DNA of 64,000 bases from Amycolatopsis decaplanina DSM 44594 (GTDB taxonomy: Bacteria; Actinomycetota; Actinomycetes; Mycobacteriales; Pseudonocardiaceae): NCBI RefSeq assembly GCF_000342005.1, contig NZ_AOHO01000043.1:1-64000 (forward strand), in the 5' to 3' direction. Shown in pieces: positions 1 through 14,532 of this stretch; the first letter of the stretch is position 1; every line of letters starts with the position of its first letter. The notes under the pieces are model-generated. The model saw nothing but the letters and a program-made list of their open reading frames with translations, did no database searches and had not been told where the DNA came from. Position numbers and translations under genes: made by a program.

Positions 1-56
1 CCCGCCAGCAGCCACCACATCCAAGCCTGCCAAACCAGACTCGAACACAACCCATT

Positions 57-103
57 AGGCCTCCTTGAGGGACTCTGGGTCCCTCAAGGGGTCCTTCACG
101 GAC
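57..103. repeat. Intergenic palindrome, family B, partial copy
   Basis: Arms CCTTGAGGGAC (63-73) and GTCCCTCAAGG (79-89) flank the 5-nt loop TCTGG. The right side continues into GTCCTTCACGGAC as in the full copy at 31505-31577 (two substitutions), while the outer left arm before AGGCCTCC is replaced by unrelated sequence. The loop is the reverse complement of the CCAGA loop of the full copy, so this copy lies in the opposite orientation. It stands in the noncoding region upstream of pepQ, which also holds two direct copies of CGGCGAAACGCG (about 130-141 and 155-166). Confidence 0.75.
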
Positions 104-187
104 ACGCGCCATCCGGCACCGCAAGTAGCCGGCGAAACGCGAGCGGCAAGCCGTCGGCGAAACGCGTGCCGCCGGCAGGACACCCCC

Positions 188-193
188 TAAACT
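188..193 (+). promoter_or_regulatory. -10 hexamer of pepQ (leaderless)
   Basis: TAAACT ends 7 nt before the GTG at 201. There is no Shine-Dalgarno sequence, so transcription probably starts at or next to the start codon. No clear -35 is visible. Confidence 0.5.
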
Positions 194-200
194 CCATCCC

Positions 201-1292
201 GTGCGTGAATACTTCTCTCGCCGCCGCGCGGCGCTGCGTTCCCTGCTGGCCGACTCCGGGGTGGACGCGCTGCTGGTCACGGACCTGCTCAACATCAGGT
301 ACCTGACCGGCTTCACCGGGTCCAACGCCGCTCTCCTCGTCCACGAGAGCGGGGACGACAAGACGATCTTCTGCACCGACGGCCGCTACACGGTCCAGTC
401 GGCGACGGAGGTGCCCGACCTCGAACGGGTGCTGGACCGCGCGAGCGCGGCCAAACTCGCCGACCTGGCGGCCGAAAAGGACTTCGGCAAGACCGGGTTC
501 GAGAGCCAGCACGTGAGTGTCGAGCAGCACGAAGACCTCAAGGTCCGCTTCGACCGGGTCGAGCTGGTCCGGACGCCCGGTCTCGTCGAGCAGCTGCGGC
601 TGGTCAAGGACGAGCAGGAGATCGAGGCGCTGCGCCAGGCATGCGCGGCGGCCGACAGGGCGCTGGAGGATCTGGTGTCCGCCGGCGGGCTCCGGCCGGG
701 ACGCACCGAGCTGGACGTCGCCCGTGACCTCGAGAATCGCATGCTCGGCCACGGGTCGACCGGGCCTTCCTTCGACACCATCGTCGCGGCGGGTGTCAAC
801 TCCGCGATCCCGCACCACCGGCCCACCTCGGCCGTGCTGGCGACCGGCGACTTCGTCAAGATCGACTTCGGTGCCACGGTCGACGGCTACCACTCCGACA
901 TGACCCGCACGTTCGTGCTCGGCAAGCCCGCGGCGTGGCAGGAGGAGATCTACGAGCTGGTCCAGCGCGCGCAGGCGGCGGGCTGTGACGCCGTCCTCCC
1001 CGGTGCCGAAGTGTCCGAAGTGGACAAGGCGGCCCGTGGCGTGATCGTCGGCGCGGGGCGCGGCGAGGAGTTCGGACACGGTCTCGGCCACGGGGTCGGA
1101 CTGCAGGTGCACGAGGCGCCCAGCCTCGCCGCCACCGGCGTCGGTACACTGTCCGCCGGTATGGCCGTCACCGTCGAACCTGGTGTGTATCTGCCCGGAC
1201 GCGGAGGCGTGCGCATCGAGGACACGCTGGTCGTGCGGGAAGGTACGCCCGAACTCCTCACGCTGAGCACCAAGGAACTCGTGGTCGTCTGA
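201..1292 (+). CDS. pepQ: M24 family Xaa-Pro dipeptidase/aminopeptidase
   Basis: A 363-residue cytosolic metallopeptidase predicted to remove or split N-terminal X-Pro. The N-terminal creatinase-like domain (about 1-130) precedes the pita-bread catalytic domain. The metal ligands of the M24 family are all visible: D222 (IDFGAT), D233 (HSDMTRTF), a His in [14 protein letters not shown] (about 292-305), E326 (VEPGVYLPG) and E340 (RIEDTLVV). GTG 201 was chosen because the protein then begins at the usual family N-terminus and a -10 hexamer lies 7 nt upstream. It is followed by efp and nusB in the same direction, the arrangement known from mycobacteria. Substrate specificity cannot be read from the sequence. 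Confidence 0.93.
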   Translation: MREYFSRRRAALRSLLADSGVDALLVTDLLNIRYLTGFTGSNAALLVHESGDDKTIFCTDGRYTVQSATEVPDLERVLDRASAAKLADLAAEKDFGKTGFESQHVSVEQHEDLKVRFDRVELVRTPGLVEQLRLVKDEQEIEALRQACAAADRALEDLVSAGGLRPGRTELDVARDLENRMLGHGSTGPSFDTIVAAGVNSAIPHHRPTSAVLATGDFVKIDFGATVDGYHSDMTRTFVLGKPAAWQEEIYELVQRAQAAGCDAVLPGAEVSEVDKAARGVIVGAGRGEEFGHGLGHGVGLQVHEAPSLAATGVGTLSAGMAVTVEPGVYLPGRGGVRIEDTLVVREGTPELLTLSTKELVVV

Positions 1293-1330
1293 CGGCGGCC
1301 CGGAAGATCGACACAGGAGACTGCACACTC

Positions 1331-1894
1331 GTGGCCACCACCAACGACCTGAAGAACGGGCTCGTCCTCAACCTCGACGGCCAGCTCTGGACCGTCACCG
1401 CGTTCCAGCACGTCAAGCCGGGCAAGGGCGGCGCGTTCGTCCGCACCACGCTCAAGCACGTGCTGACCGGCAAGGTCGTCGACAAGACCTTCAACGCGGG
1501 CACGAAGGTCGACACGGCCACCGTCGACCGCCGCAACATGACCTACCTGTACAAGGAAGGCCAGGACTTCGTGTTCATGGACGCGGAGACCTACGACCAG
1601 ATCACCGTGCTGGCCGAGACCGTCGGCGACAACGCGAACTACCTCCTCGAGAACACCGAGGTCCAGGTCGCGGTGCACGAGGGTGTCCCGCTGTACATCG
1701 AGCTGCCGACCTCGGTCGAGCTCGTCGTCCAGCACACCGACCCGGGTCTGCAGGGCGACCGCTCCACCGGTGGCACCAAGCCGGCCACCCTCGAGACCGG
1801 TGCCGAGATCCAGGTGCCGCTGTTCCTCACCACCGGCGAGAAGATCAAGGTCGACACCCGTGACGGCCGCTACCTGGGCCGCGTCTCCAGCTGA
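1331..1894 (+). CDS. efp: Translation elongation factor P
   Basis: EF-P of 187 residues, the normal length; it enters the ribosomal E site and helps peptide bond formation at polyproline stretches. The loop that reaches the peptidyl-transferase centre reads KPGKGGAF with the tip lysine at K32, the residue modified in many bacteria. The three beta-barrel domains are complete, and the C-terminus ends [12 protein letters not shown] 1331 is preceded by AGGAG about 12 nt upstream. The stop overlaps the nusB ATG by one base (TGATG), so the two are probably translated together. Whether K32 carries a modification cannot be told here. Confidence 0.97.
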   Translation: MATTNDLKNGLVLNLDGQLWTVTAFQHVKPGKGGAFVRTTLKHVLTGKVVDKTFNAGTKVDTATVDRRNMTYLYKEGQDFVFMDAETYDQITVLAETVGDNANYLLENTEVQVAVHEGVPLYIELPTSVELVVQHTDPGLQGDRSTGGTKPATLETGAEIQVPLFLTTGEKIKVDTRDGRYLGRVSS

Positions 1895-2358
1895 TGGCCG
1901 ATTCAGGTAAGTCCGGCAAGTCGCCGAACCGCGGCGGCCCGATCAGCCGTCGGCAGGCCCGGCGGCGCGCCGTCGAGATGATGTACGAAGCCGCCCAGCG
2001 CGGTGCCGACGCGGTGACGCTGCTGGCGGACAGGGTCGGTTCGGTCGAGGTCGACCCGATCGCGGACTACACGATCTCGCTGGTCGAGGGCGTCACCGGC
2101 CGCAAGACCCAGATCGACGAGCTGCTCTCGGAGCACGCTCAGGGCTGGACGCTGGACCGGATGCCGCCGGTGGATCTGGCGGTGCTGCGGGTCGGCGTCT
2201 ACGAGCTGCTGTGGGCCGAGGACGTGCCGGACCCGGTCGCCATCGACGAGGCCGTCGGGCTGGCGAAGGAGCTGTCGACCGACGACTCGCCGCGGTTCGT
2301 GAACGGCGTGCTCGGCCGGATCGGCACCATCGCGGACAGGCTCCGCGCGGTCCTCTAG
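1894..2358 (+). CDS. nusB: Transcription antitermination factor NusB
   Basis: A 154-residue all-helical RNA-binding protein which, with NusE (S10), supports antitermination on rRNA operons. The NusB core runs from RRQARRRAVEMMYEAAQRG to the family end signature DDSPRFVNGVLGRI; the first about 18 residues are a polar tail usual in actinobacteria. ATG 1894 overlaps the efp stop. A strong hairpin terminator follows 12 nt after the stop, so the pepQ-efp-nusB unit ends here, facing bldD. Confidence 0.95.
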   Translation: MADSGKSGKSPNRGGPISRRQARRRAVEMMYEAAQRGADAVTLLADRVGSVEVDPIADYTISLVEGVTGRKTQIDELLSEHAQGWTLDRMPPVDLAVLRVGVYELLWAEDVPDPVAIDEAVGLAKELSTDDSPRFVNGVLGRIGTIADRLRAVL

Positions 2359-2370
2359 AAGACGTACTAC

Positions 2371-2407
2371 AACGGGCCGTGTCCTCGTCGCGAGGGCACG
2401 GCCCGTT
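2371..2407. terminator. Bidirectional hairpin between nusB and bldD
   Basis: A 17-bp stem (AACGGGCCGTGTCCTCG, 2371-2387, against 2391-2407, one G-T mismatch) with a 3-nt TCG loop lies between the convergent genes nusB and bldD. There is no long U-tract, which is common in high-GC actinobacteria. Confidence 0.8.
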
Positions 2408-2468
2408 CTCGAGCTCGGTGGCTCCGGTTGGCGTTTCCGGTCCCCCCGGACCGAAAACGTCGCCATCT

Positions 2469-2957
2469 CTAGTCCTCTTTGGACGGTCGAGCCTCGGGCG
2501 GCAGCACACCCCAGTCGATCAGCTGCTCGGTGAGCTCGCCGGGGGTCATGTCGTAGATGATCGCCAGGGAACGCAGGTCCTCGGTGCGGATCGAGAGCAC
2601 CTTGCCGTTGTAGTCGCCGCGCTGGCTCTGGATGGTGGCCGCGTAGCGGGCGAGCGGCCCGACCTTCTCCGCCGGGAGCTGCTGGAGACGCTCCAGGTTG
2701 ATGACGATCTTCGTGGCGGGCTCGGCACCCGACGGCACCCGGCCCTCCGGCAGCAGTTCGACCACCGGGACGCCGTAGAAATCGGCGAGCTCGGCGAGCT
2801 TCTGCACGGTGACGGCGCGGTCACCGCGCTCGTACGAACCGACGACGACGGCCTTCCAGCGGCCTCCGGACTTCTGCTCGACCCCGTGCAGGGACAGGCC
2901 CTGCTGCTGGCGGATCCCGCGGAGCTTGGCCCCGAGCGCCTTGGCGTAATCGCCCAT
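2469..2957 (-). CDS. bldD: BldD-type developmental regulator, c-di-GMP sensor
   Basis: A 162-residue DNA-binding protein. The N-terminal XRE helix-turn-helix (about 4-70: KLRGIRQQQGLSLHGVEQ, YERGDRAVTV) is followed by the C-terminal domain that in Streptomyces BldD binds tetrameric cyclic di-GMP through an RXD-X8-RXXD signature. Both parts are intact here: R113-G-D115 and R124-T-E-D127. In Streptomyces BldD-c-di-GMP represses sporulation genes and its own promoter. The gene is transcribed away from pyrR; ATG 2957 has GGAGA upstream. A BldD-box-like palindrome lies about 70 bp upstream, so autoregulation is likely. Confidence 0.93.
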   Translation of the reverse strand: MGDYAKALGAKLRGIRQQQGLSLHGVEQKSGGRWKAVVVGSYERGDRAVTVQKLAELADFYGVPVVELLPEGRVPSGAEPATKIVINLERLQQLPAEKVGPLARYAATIQSQRGDYNGKVLSIRTEDLRSLAIIYDMTPGELTEQLIDWGVLPPEARPSKED

Positions 2958-3019
2958 CTGGTGGTTCTCCGTTTCCTCACCCCCAACCGGTCGGGGTGAC
3001 CGGTCCAGGGGACTCCTAG

Positions 3020-4739
<1,720 letters not shown>

Positions 4740-4743
<4 letters not shown>

Positions 4744-6032
4744 AGACCGTCCTGATCAAGGGCGCCCGCCCCTACGGCGAGGGCGATCCGGTCGACGTGC
4801 TCGTCGAGGACGGGGTGATCACCGACATCGGCGCCCTGGACACCCCCGAAGACGCCGAAGTGATCGAAGCGGGCGGCCAGGTACTGCTCCCCGGTTTCGT
4901 CGACCTGCACACCCACCTGCGTGAACCCGGCCGCGAGGACACCGAGACCATCGCCACCGGTTCGGCCGCGGCCGCGCTCGGCGGCTACACCGCGGTGTTC
5001 GCCATGGCCAACACCGACCCGGTGGCCGACAACGCGGTGATCGTCGACCACGTGTGGCGGCGCGGCCAGGAGGCCGGACTGGTCGACGTGCACCCGGTCG
5101 GCGCGGTCACCGTGGGTCTCAAGGGCGAGAAGCTCGCCGAACTGGGCACCATGGCGAAGTCCGAAGCCCGGGTGAAGGTCTTCTCCGACGACGGCCTCTG
5201 CGTCGCGGACCCGCTGCTGATGCGCCGCGCGCTGGAGTACTCGACGGCGCTCGGCGTGGTCATCGCCCAGCACGCCGAGGAGCCGCGGCTGACCGTCGGC
5301 GCGCAGGCGCACGAAGGCGAGCAGGCCGCGCGCCTGGGCTACACCGGCTGGCCCGCTTCGGCGGAGGAGTCGATCGTCGCCCGCGACTGCTTGCTCGCCG
5401 AGCACGCGAACGCGCGGCTGCACGTTTGCCACGTCTCGACCGCCGGCACCGCCGACATCCTGAAGTGGGCCAAGGAGCGCGGCACCAAGGTCTCGGCCGA
5501 GGTCACCCCGCACCATCTGCTGCTGACCGATGAGCGGCTCGCGACCTACGACCCGGTCAACAAGGTCAACCCGCCGCTGCGCACCGGATCCGACGCCGAG
5601 AAGCTGCGCGCCGCGCTGGCCGAGGGCGTCATCGACTGCGTCGCCACCGACCACGCGCCGCACGCGGTCCAGGACAAGGACTGCGAGTGGAGTTCGGCGA
5701 GGCCCGGCATGCTCGGTCTCCAGACCGCGCTGTCGATCGTGGTCGAGACCATGGTCCGCACCGGCCTGCTGGACTGGCGCGGCGTCGCACGGGTGATGAG
5801 CGAGCGGCCCGCCGAGATCGGCAACCTGTCCGACCACGGCCGTCCGATCGAGGTCGGCGAACCGGCCAACCTGACGCTGGTGGACCCGGACACCGAATGG
5901 ACCGTGCGGGGCGCGGAGCTCGCGAGCATCGCGGCCAACACCCCGTACGAAGGAATGCGGCTCCCCGGCGTGGTGACGGCGACGTTGCTGCGCGGGCGGA
6001 TCACCGCGCGGGAAGGGAAGATCGCCTCATGA
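4740..6032 (+). CDS. pyrC: Dihydroorotase, class I
   Basis: A 430-residue amidohydrolase closing carbamoyl aspartate to dihydroorotate. The zinc motif [10 protein letters not shown] begins at D55 (H57, H59), and the catalytic aspartate is D304 in ATDHAPH; the middle metal ligands lie in the KVFSDDG and HVCHVST regions. The length and motifs fit the class I enzyme found with PyrB in Gram-positives. It overlaps pyrB by 4 nt and the following membrane-protein gene by 4 nt. Confidence 0.97.
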
Positions 6033-6538
6033 GCGACCGGATCCTGCTGACACTGGCGGTCTTCGCCTTCTTCCTGTTCTGCGTCTTCCTGATGTGGCGC
6101 GGCTGGCGGCGGAAGTCCCGGGCGCAGAGCGTCCAGGTGCCGCCGTTCCCGGAGATTCCCGCGCAGCCCGGCGAGGCGTCGCTCGAATCGACCGGCCTCT
6201 ACGTCAGCACGACGACCGCCGGGCACTGGCAAGACCGTGTCGTCACCCGTGGCGCCGGCCTGCGCACCGGCGCGGTGTGGCGCCTGCACGAAGACGGCGT
6301 CGCCATCGAACGCGGCGGCGCCCCGGACTTCTGGATCCCGCGTGCCTCGGTCACCGGCGTCCGCAAGGACAAGGGGATGGCCGGGAAGGTGATGGGCATC
6401 GACGCGCTGCTGGTCATCACCTGGCTGGCCGGCGACGTCGAACTGGACACCGGATTCCGCGGCGACGACGTCGACGACTATCCACAGTGGATCGAAGCTT
6501 TGCAAGACACTCGCAACGACATCAAGGGAGGTGCCTGA
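6029..6538 (+). CDS. PH-like membrane protein of the pyr operon
   Basis: A 169-residue protein with one N-terminal membrane helix ([19 protein letters not shown], about 5-23), a basic stop-transfer RGWRRKSR, and a soluble domain of about 110 residues that looks like the bacterial PH-like fold ([24 protein letters not shown]). The gene lies between pyrC and carA with 4-nt and 1-nt overlaps. The same position holds an uncharacterised membrane protein in mycobacterial pyr operons (Rv1382), so the link is conserved but its role is unknown. A part in placing or regulating the pathway is only inference. Confidence 0.85.
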   Translation: MSDRILLTLAVFAFFLFCVFLMWRGWRRKSRAQSVQVPPFPEIPAQPGEASLESTGLYVSTTTAGHWQDRVVTRGAGLRTGAVWRLHEDGVAIERGGAPDFWIPRASVTGVRKDKGMAGKVMGIDALLVITWLAGDVELDTGFRGDDVDDYPQWIEALQDTRNDIKGGA

Positions 6539-7673
6539 TGAGCACCGCGAACAACACCAGGACCCCCGCCGCGCTGGTCCTCGAAGACGGCAGGGTGTTC
6601 CGCGGCTCCGCGTACGGCGCCCGCGGCCGGAGCCTGGGTGAGGCGGTGTTCTGCACCGGCATGACCGGCTACCAGGAGACGCTGACCGACCCCTCGTACC
6701 ACCGGCAGATCGTGGTCCAGACCGCGCCGCAGATCGGCAACACCGGCTGGAACGACGAGGACGACGAGTCCTCGCGCATCTGGGTCTCGGGCTACGTCGT
6801 CCGCGACCCGGCGCGCACCCCGTCCAACTGGCGTTCCAAGCGCACGCTGGACGAGGAACTGGAGCGCCAGGGCGTCGTCGGGATCTCCGAAGTGGACACC
6901 CGCACGCTGACCCGGCACCTGCGCGAGCAGGGCGCCATGCGGTCCGGCGTCTTCTCGGGCGACGCGCTGGGCACCGACGAAGAGATGCTCGCGCAGGTGC
7001 AGGCGAGCCCGCAGATGAAGGGTGCCGACCTCGCCGGCGAGGTCAGCACCAAGCAGGCGTACGTCGTCGAGGCCCAGGGCGAGCGGAAGTTCCGCGTCGC
7101 CGCGCTGGACCTGGGCATCAAGTCCAACACCCCGCGCCTGATGGCCGCGCGCGGCATCGAGGTGCACGTGCTGCCCTCCTCGTCCACTGTGGACGATCTG
7201 CTCGCGGTCGAGGCGGACGGCGTTTTCCTGTCCAACGGCCCCGGCGACCCGGCGACCACCGCGCACGCGACGGAGCTGACGAAATCTGTGCTGCAGCGGG
7301 AAATCCCGCTGTTCGGCATCTGCTTCGGCAACCAGATCCTCGGCCGAGCGCTGGGACTGGGCACCTACAAGATGCGCTACGGCCACCGCGGCATCAACAT
7401 CCCGGTGATCGACGTGGCCACGAAACGCGTCGCGATCACCGCGCAGAACCACGGTTTCGCCCTCGAAGGCGAGCCGGGACAGCGGTTCGAGACGCCGTTC
7501 GGCGCCGCGCAGATCTCGCACTACTGCCCGAACGACGACACCGTCGAAGGTGTCCGCGCGTTCGACGTCCCCGCGTTCTCGGTGCAGTACCACCCCGAGG
7601 CCGCCGCCGGCCCGCACGACGCGGCACCCCTGTTCGATGAGTTCGTCAGCTTGATGGAGAAGAAGGCCAAGTA

Positions 7674-7674
<1 letters not shown>
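6538..7674 (+). CDS. carA: Carbamoyl-phosphate synthase small (glutaminase) subunit
   Basis: A 378-residue class I glutamine amidotransferase subunit which supplies ammonia to CarB. The N-terminal CPSase small domain (about 12-150) is followed by the glutaminase domain with nucleophile C262 ([11 protein letters not shown]) and H352/E354 (YHPEA). ATG 6538 is set by the AAGGGAGG ribosome-binding site inside the upstream gene; the stop of that gene overlaps the ATG by one base. The stop overlaps the carB ATG by one base (TAATG). Confidence 0.97.
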
Positions 7675-10984
<3,310 letters not shown>

Positions 10985-10988
<4 letters not shown>

Positions 10989-11824
10989 GCGAACGGTTCG
11001 GGGCGAGGCTGGCGCGGGCGGTCGCCGAGAAGGGGCCGCTCTGCGCCGGGATCGACCCCCATCCCGGGTTGCTCCAGGCGTGGGGTCTTCCGGCGGACGC
11101 GGGCGGTCTGGAGAAGTTCGCCCTCACGGCCGCCGAGGCGATCGCGCCCGAGGTCGCGGTCATCAAGCCCCAGTCGGCCTTTTTCGAGGCCTACGGGCCT
11201 CCTGGGGTCGCTGTCCTGGCCAAGACGATGAAGGTGTGCCGGGAGGCGGGCGCGCTCGTCCTGCTGGACGTCAAGCGCGGAGACATCGGTTCCACGATGG
11301 CGGCGTACACGGCGGCTTTCCTGCCCGCCGGTGCGGAACTCGAGGCCGACGCCATCACGGTGTCGCCGTACCTCGGTTTCGGTTCGCTGGCCCCCGCGAT
11401 CGACGTTGCGCAGGCGCAAGGCAAGGGCCTGTTCGTCCTCGCGCGCACCTCCAATGCGGAGGCGCAGGGATTGCAGAACGCCTTGCTGCCCAACGGAAAG
11501 ACCGTCGCACAGGACATCGTCGACACGGCGGCCGCGTACAACGCGGCCGTCGGGCCGTTGGGTGACATAGGTGTCGTCGTCGGCGCCACCATCGCGCCGG
11601 GAGAGCTCGACCTGAGCAAGCTGAACGGTCCGGTCCTGGCGCCCGGTTTCGGGGCGCAGGGGGCCACTCCGGCCGATCTGCGAGCCCTTTTCGGCCCGGG
11701 ACTGCCGGGTGTGCTCCCCGCGTCGTCCCGTGACGTCCTCAAGCACGGGCCGGACCCCGAAGCTTTGCGTGCGGCCGTTCGGCGGACCCGGGATTCCCTC
11801 GGTCCCCTGGAAAAAGGCCAATAG
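10985..11824 (+). CDS. pyrF: Orotidine 5'-phosphate decarboxylase
   Basis: A 279-residue decarboxylase making UMP, of the longer type found in actinobacteria. The catalytic [13 protein letters not shown] motif (Lys between two Asp) lies at about 90-102; [13 protein letters not shown] and APGFGAQGA form the phosphate-binding end. It is the last pyr gene in this operon; pyrD and pyrE are not in the window. ATG 10985 overlaps the carB stop (ATGA). Confidence 0.96.
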
Positions 11825-11878
11825 CAGGCCCGGGAATCGGTCATGACCGGCCACCCCCGCATTGTGGGCCGGGGTAAC

Positions 11879-11905
11879 GGGTGGGTACCGTCGCCACACC
11901 CACCC
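11879..11905. terminator. Hairpin between pyrF and mihF
   Basis: GGGTGGGT (11879-11886) pairs with ACCCACCC (11898-11905) across an 11-nt loop. It could end the pyr transcript or shape the mihF leader; no U-tract follows. Confidence 0.4.
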
Positions 11906-11931
11906 AGATTTGAGAACTACCGGAGGAAAAC

Positions 11932-12249
11932 GTGGCACTTCCCCAGCTGACAGAGGAACAGCGCGCTGCGGCGCTGGAGAAGGCCGCCGCCGCCCGCCGC
12001 ATCCGTGCTGAGCTGAAGGAGCGGCTGAAGCGGGGCGGTACCACTCTGGTCGACGTGTTGAAGCAGGCCGAGGAGAACGAAGTCCTCGGCAAGATGAAGG
12101 TCTCGGCTCTGCTCGAGGCTCTTCCGGGCGTCGGCAAGGTCCGTGCCCAGCAGACCATGGAACGACTGGAGATCGCACCCAGCCGTCGTCTTCGCGGCCT
12201 CGGCGACCGGCAGCGCAAGGCGCTGCTGGCCGAATTCAGCGGCGAGTGA
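11932..12249 (+). CDS. mihF: Actinobacterial integration host factor
   Basis: A 105-residue nucleoid protein of the mIHF/sIHF family, unrelated to enterobacterial IHF. It shows the long basic N-terminal helix (about 10-45, RRIRAELKERLKRG) and the helix-two-turn-helix LLEALPGVGKVRAQQTM (about 62-78) which contacts DNA. GTG 11932 has GGAGG about 7 nt upstream. It bends DNA and affects supercoiling in Streptomyces. It overlaps gmk by 4 nt, an arrangement conserved with mycobacteria. Confidence 0.96.
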   Translation: MALPQLTEEQRAAALEKAAAARRIRAELKERLKRGGTTLVDVLKQAEENEVLGKMKVSALLEALPGVGKVRAQQTMERLEIAPSRRLRGLGDRQRKALLAEFSGE

Positions 12250-12875
12250 GCGGCACCGGTCAGGACCACCCGGTGAACCCGGGCGCTGACCGCGGCGGTG
12301 AGCCGGTGGCGGGAGTTTCATCCCGGCACCGGCTCACGGTCGTATCGGGGCCTTCGGGAGTCGGGAAGTCGAGCGTGGCGAAGGAGCTGCGCAAGCTGGA
12401 TCCGGAAATCTATTTCAGTGTCTCGGTGACCACCAGGAAGCCGAGGCCGGGTGAGGTGGACGGCGAGCACTACCACTTCATCGACCGGGCCGAGTTCGAC
12501 CGCATGGTCGCCGACGGCGCACTGCTGGAGCACGCCGAGTTCGCGGGCAATTGCTACGGCACCCCGCGCGAGCCCGTGGAGCGGGTGCTGGCCGCCGGCC
12601 GCAACGCCGTGCTGGAGATCGAACTCCAGGGCGCCCGGCAGGTCCGCAAGGCGATGCCGGAGGCCCGGCTGGTGATGCTGATGCCGCCGTCGTGGGACGA
12701 ACTGGTCGGCAGGCTGACCGGCCGCGGCACCGAGGACGAAGCCGCGGTGAAGGCCAGGCTGGCCGAGGCCGAACGCGAACTCGCCGCCGCCGGGGAGTTC
12801 GACGAGCGCGTCGTCAACGCCGACGTGCGAGAGGCCGCTGAGCAGTTGCTAAACTTGATAACCGGCGATATCTAA
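12246..12875 (+). CDS. gmk: Guanylate kinase
   Basis: A 209-residue kinase converting GMP to GDP with ATP. The P-loop GPSGVGKSS spans 35-43, and the GMP-binding region [17 protein letters not shown]-like stretch follows ([13 protein letters not shown]). GTG 12246 overlaps the mihF stop; the first about 26 residues are a non-conserved tail, and translation could also begin at an internal GTG, so the exact N-terminus is less sure than the gene. Confidence 0.96.
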   Translation: MSGTGQDHPVNPGADRGGEPVAGVSSRHRLTVVSGPSGVGKSSVAKELRKLDPEIYFSVSVTTRKPRPGEVDGEHYHFIDRAEFDRMVADGALLEHAEFAGNCYGTPREPVERVLAAGRNAVLEIELQGARQVRKAMPEARLVMLMPPSWDELVGRLTGRGTEDEAAVKARLAEAERELAAAGEFDERVVNADVREAAEQLLNLITGDI

Positions 12876-12898
12876 CCCGAAGATTCGGAGCACCACGA

Positions 12899-13168
12899 GT
12901 GACGACTCAGGCCACGCTGCACGAAGAGCTCGAAGGCATCACCAACCCGCCCATCGACGACCTCCTCGAGAAGGTCAGCTCGAAGTACGCGCTGGTGATC
13001 TACTCGGCCAAGCGCGCTCGCCAGATCAACGACTACTACGCCCAGCTGGGCGAGGGCCTGCTGGAGTACGTCGGCCCGCTGGTCGAGCCGGGCCCGCGCG
13101 AGAAACCGCTGTCCATCGCCCTGCGCGAGATCCACGGCGGCCTGCTCGAGCACACCGAGGGTGAGTAA
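12899..13168 (+). CDS. rpoZ: RNA polymerase omega subunit
   Basis: An 89-residue omega subunit that supports assembly of the RNA polymerase beta' subunit. The conserved core [29 protein letters not shown] is complete, as is the C-terminal region [10 protein letters not shown] (both quoted in part from residues about 20-80). GTG 12899 has GGAG upstream. It sits between gmk and coaBC as in other actinobacteria. Confidence 0.96.
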   Translation: MTTQATLHEELEGITNPPIDDLLEKVSSKYALVIYSAKRARQINDYYAQLGEGLLEYVGPLVEPGPREKPLSIALREIHGGLLEHTEGE

Positions 13169-13175
13169 GAAATCA

Positions 13176-13235
13176 ATGGCCACGGCGGCCGTCAAGATGA
13201 CCCGGCGCGACCCTGCCGAGAACACCGTTGAGTAA
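13176..13235 (+). CDS. Possible 19-codon leader ORF overlapping coaBC
   Basis: ATG 13176 opens a frame of 19 codons (start MATAAVKM, end ENTVE) whose stop TAA (13233-13235) overlaps the TTG start of coaBC (13228). It starts 7 nt after the rpoZ stop. The coaBC TTG has only a weak ribosome-binding site, so terminating ribosomes could re-start there. No homology is recognised; it may be a coupling leader rather than a functional peptide. Confidence 0.3.
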   Translation: MATAAVKMTRRDPAENTVE

Positions 13236-14448
13236 ACCCAAGGTCGTTCTGGGCGTGGGCGGCGGGATCGCCGCCTACAAGGCCTGTGAGGTCCTGCGCG
13301 GACTGACCGAATCCGGTCACGACGTCCGCGTGGTCCCCACCGAAGCCGCGCTGAACTTCGTCGGCGCGGCCACCTTCGAGGCACTGTCCGGGAACCCGGT
13401 GCACACCGGCGTGTTCACCGAAGTGCCCGAGGTCCAGCACGTCCGCGTCGGCAAGGAAGCCGACCTGGTGATCGTCGTACCCGCCACGGCGAACCTGCTC
13501 GCCAAGGCCGCGCACGGCATCGCCGACGACCTGCTGACCAACACCCTGCTCACCGCCCGGTGCCCGGTCGCCTTCTTCCCGGCGATGCACACCGAGATGT
13601 GGGAGCATCCGGCCACCCGCGACAACGTGGCGCTGCTGCGCTCGCGCGGCCTGGTCGTCGCCGAACCCGCCGCCGGCAGGCTCACCGGCGCCGACACCGG
13701 CAAGGGGCGGCTCGCCGATCCCGCCGAGATCGTCGACCTCGCCCGGCTCCTGCTCGCCGTACCGAAGGCCCTCCCGCGCGACCTCGAAGGCGTGCGCGTG
13801 GCGATTTCGGCGGGCGGCACCCGCGAACCGCTGGACCCGGTCCGTTATCTGGGAAACCGTTCGTCGGGCAAACAGGGCTACGCGCTGGCCCGGGTCGCCG
13901 CCCAGCGTGGTGCCGAGGTCACCCTGGTCGCAGCACACACGATCGCGCTGCCGGAGCCCGCGGGCGCGAAGGTCGTCCACGTGTCGACCGCCGAGGAGAT
14001 GCGCCAGGCGATGCACGCCGAGGCCGCCTCCGCCGACGTGGTCGTGATGGCCGCGGCCGTCGCCGACTTCCGGCCCTCGAACCGGGCGGACCACAAGATC
14101 AAGAAGTCCGACGACTCACCGGATCCCGTGGTCGAGCTCGCGCGCAACGCGGACATCCTGGCCGAACTGGTGCGAAATCGGGCGAACGGTCAGGTGGTCG
14201 TCGGCTTCGCCGCGGAAACCGGGGACGACAAGGGCGGCGTCCTCGACCACGCCAGGGTCAAACTGAAGCGCAAGGGTGCGGACCTGCTGGTGGTGAACGC
14301 AGTGGGGGAGGGAAAGGCGTTCGGGACCGAGGACAACTCGGGCTGGCTGCTCGGGGCCGACGGGACCGAGCTGCCGATCCCGCTCGGCGCCAAGGCTGAA
14401 CTCGCGTCCACATTGTGGGATGCTGTTGTGACCTTGATGAAGCGTTGA
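13228..14448 (+). CDS. coaBC: Bifunctional phosphopantothenoylcysteine decarboxylase/synthetase
   Basis: A 406-residue fusion enzyme of coenzyme A synthesis. The N-terminal CoaC flavoprotein (about 1-185) shows GGGIAAYKA, PATANLLAKAAHGIADDLL and the PAMHTEMW loop (His in place of the Asn of many bacteria, as in mycobacteria). The C-terminal CoaB (about 190-406) shows SAGGTREPLDPVRYLGN and the lysine-rich KIKKSD motif. TTG 13228 is the only in-frame start near the conserved N-terminus. Both steps, cysteine ligation and decarboxylation, are covered. Confidence 0.95.
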   Translation: MSKPKVVLGVGGGIAAYKACEVLRGLTESGHDVRVVPTEAALNFVGAATFEALSGNPVHTGVFTEVPEVQHVRVGKEADLVIVVPATANLLAKAAHGIADDLLTNTLLTARCPVAFFPAMHTEMWEHPATRDNVALLRSRGLVVAEPAAGRLTGADTGKGRLADPAEIVDLARLLLAVPKALPRDLEGVRVAISAGGTREPLDPVRYLGNRSSGKQGYALARVAAQRGAEVTLVAAHTIALPEPAGAKVVHVSTAEEMRQAMHAEAASADVVVMAAAVADFRPSNRADHKIKKSDDSPDPVVELARNADILAELVRNRANGQVVVGFAAETGDDKGGVLDHARVKLKRKGADLLVVNAVGEGKAFGTEDNSGWLLGADGTELPIPLGAKAELASTLWDAVVTLMKR

Positions 14449-14532
14449 GAGTCCTCCCAACGATAGTCAGTAGGCTTGAGTACAAGCTAAGGGGTGCCTA
14501 ACTTACTGGGCATCAGACGTCTAGGTGAGGGA

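Noticed and set aside
2-58. Short open frame at the left edge ending in TAG at 56-58 (tail SKPAKPDSNTTH)
   Set aside because: It could be the Pro/Thr-rich end of an upstream protein, but 18 codons of simple composition give no support.
14449-14532. SAM-sensing riboswitch before metK
   Set aside because: 84 nt only, without the paired blocks of known SAM riboswitches.
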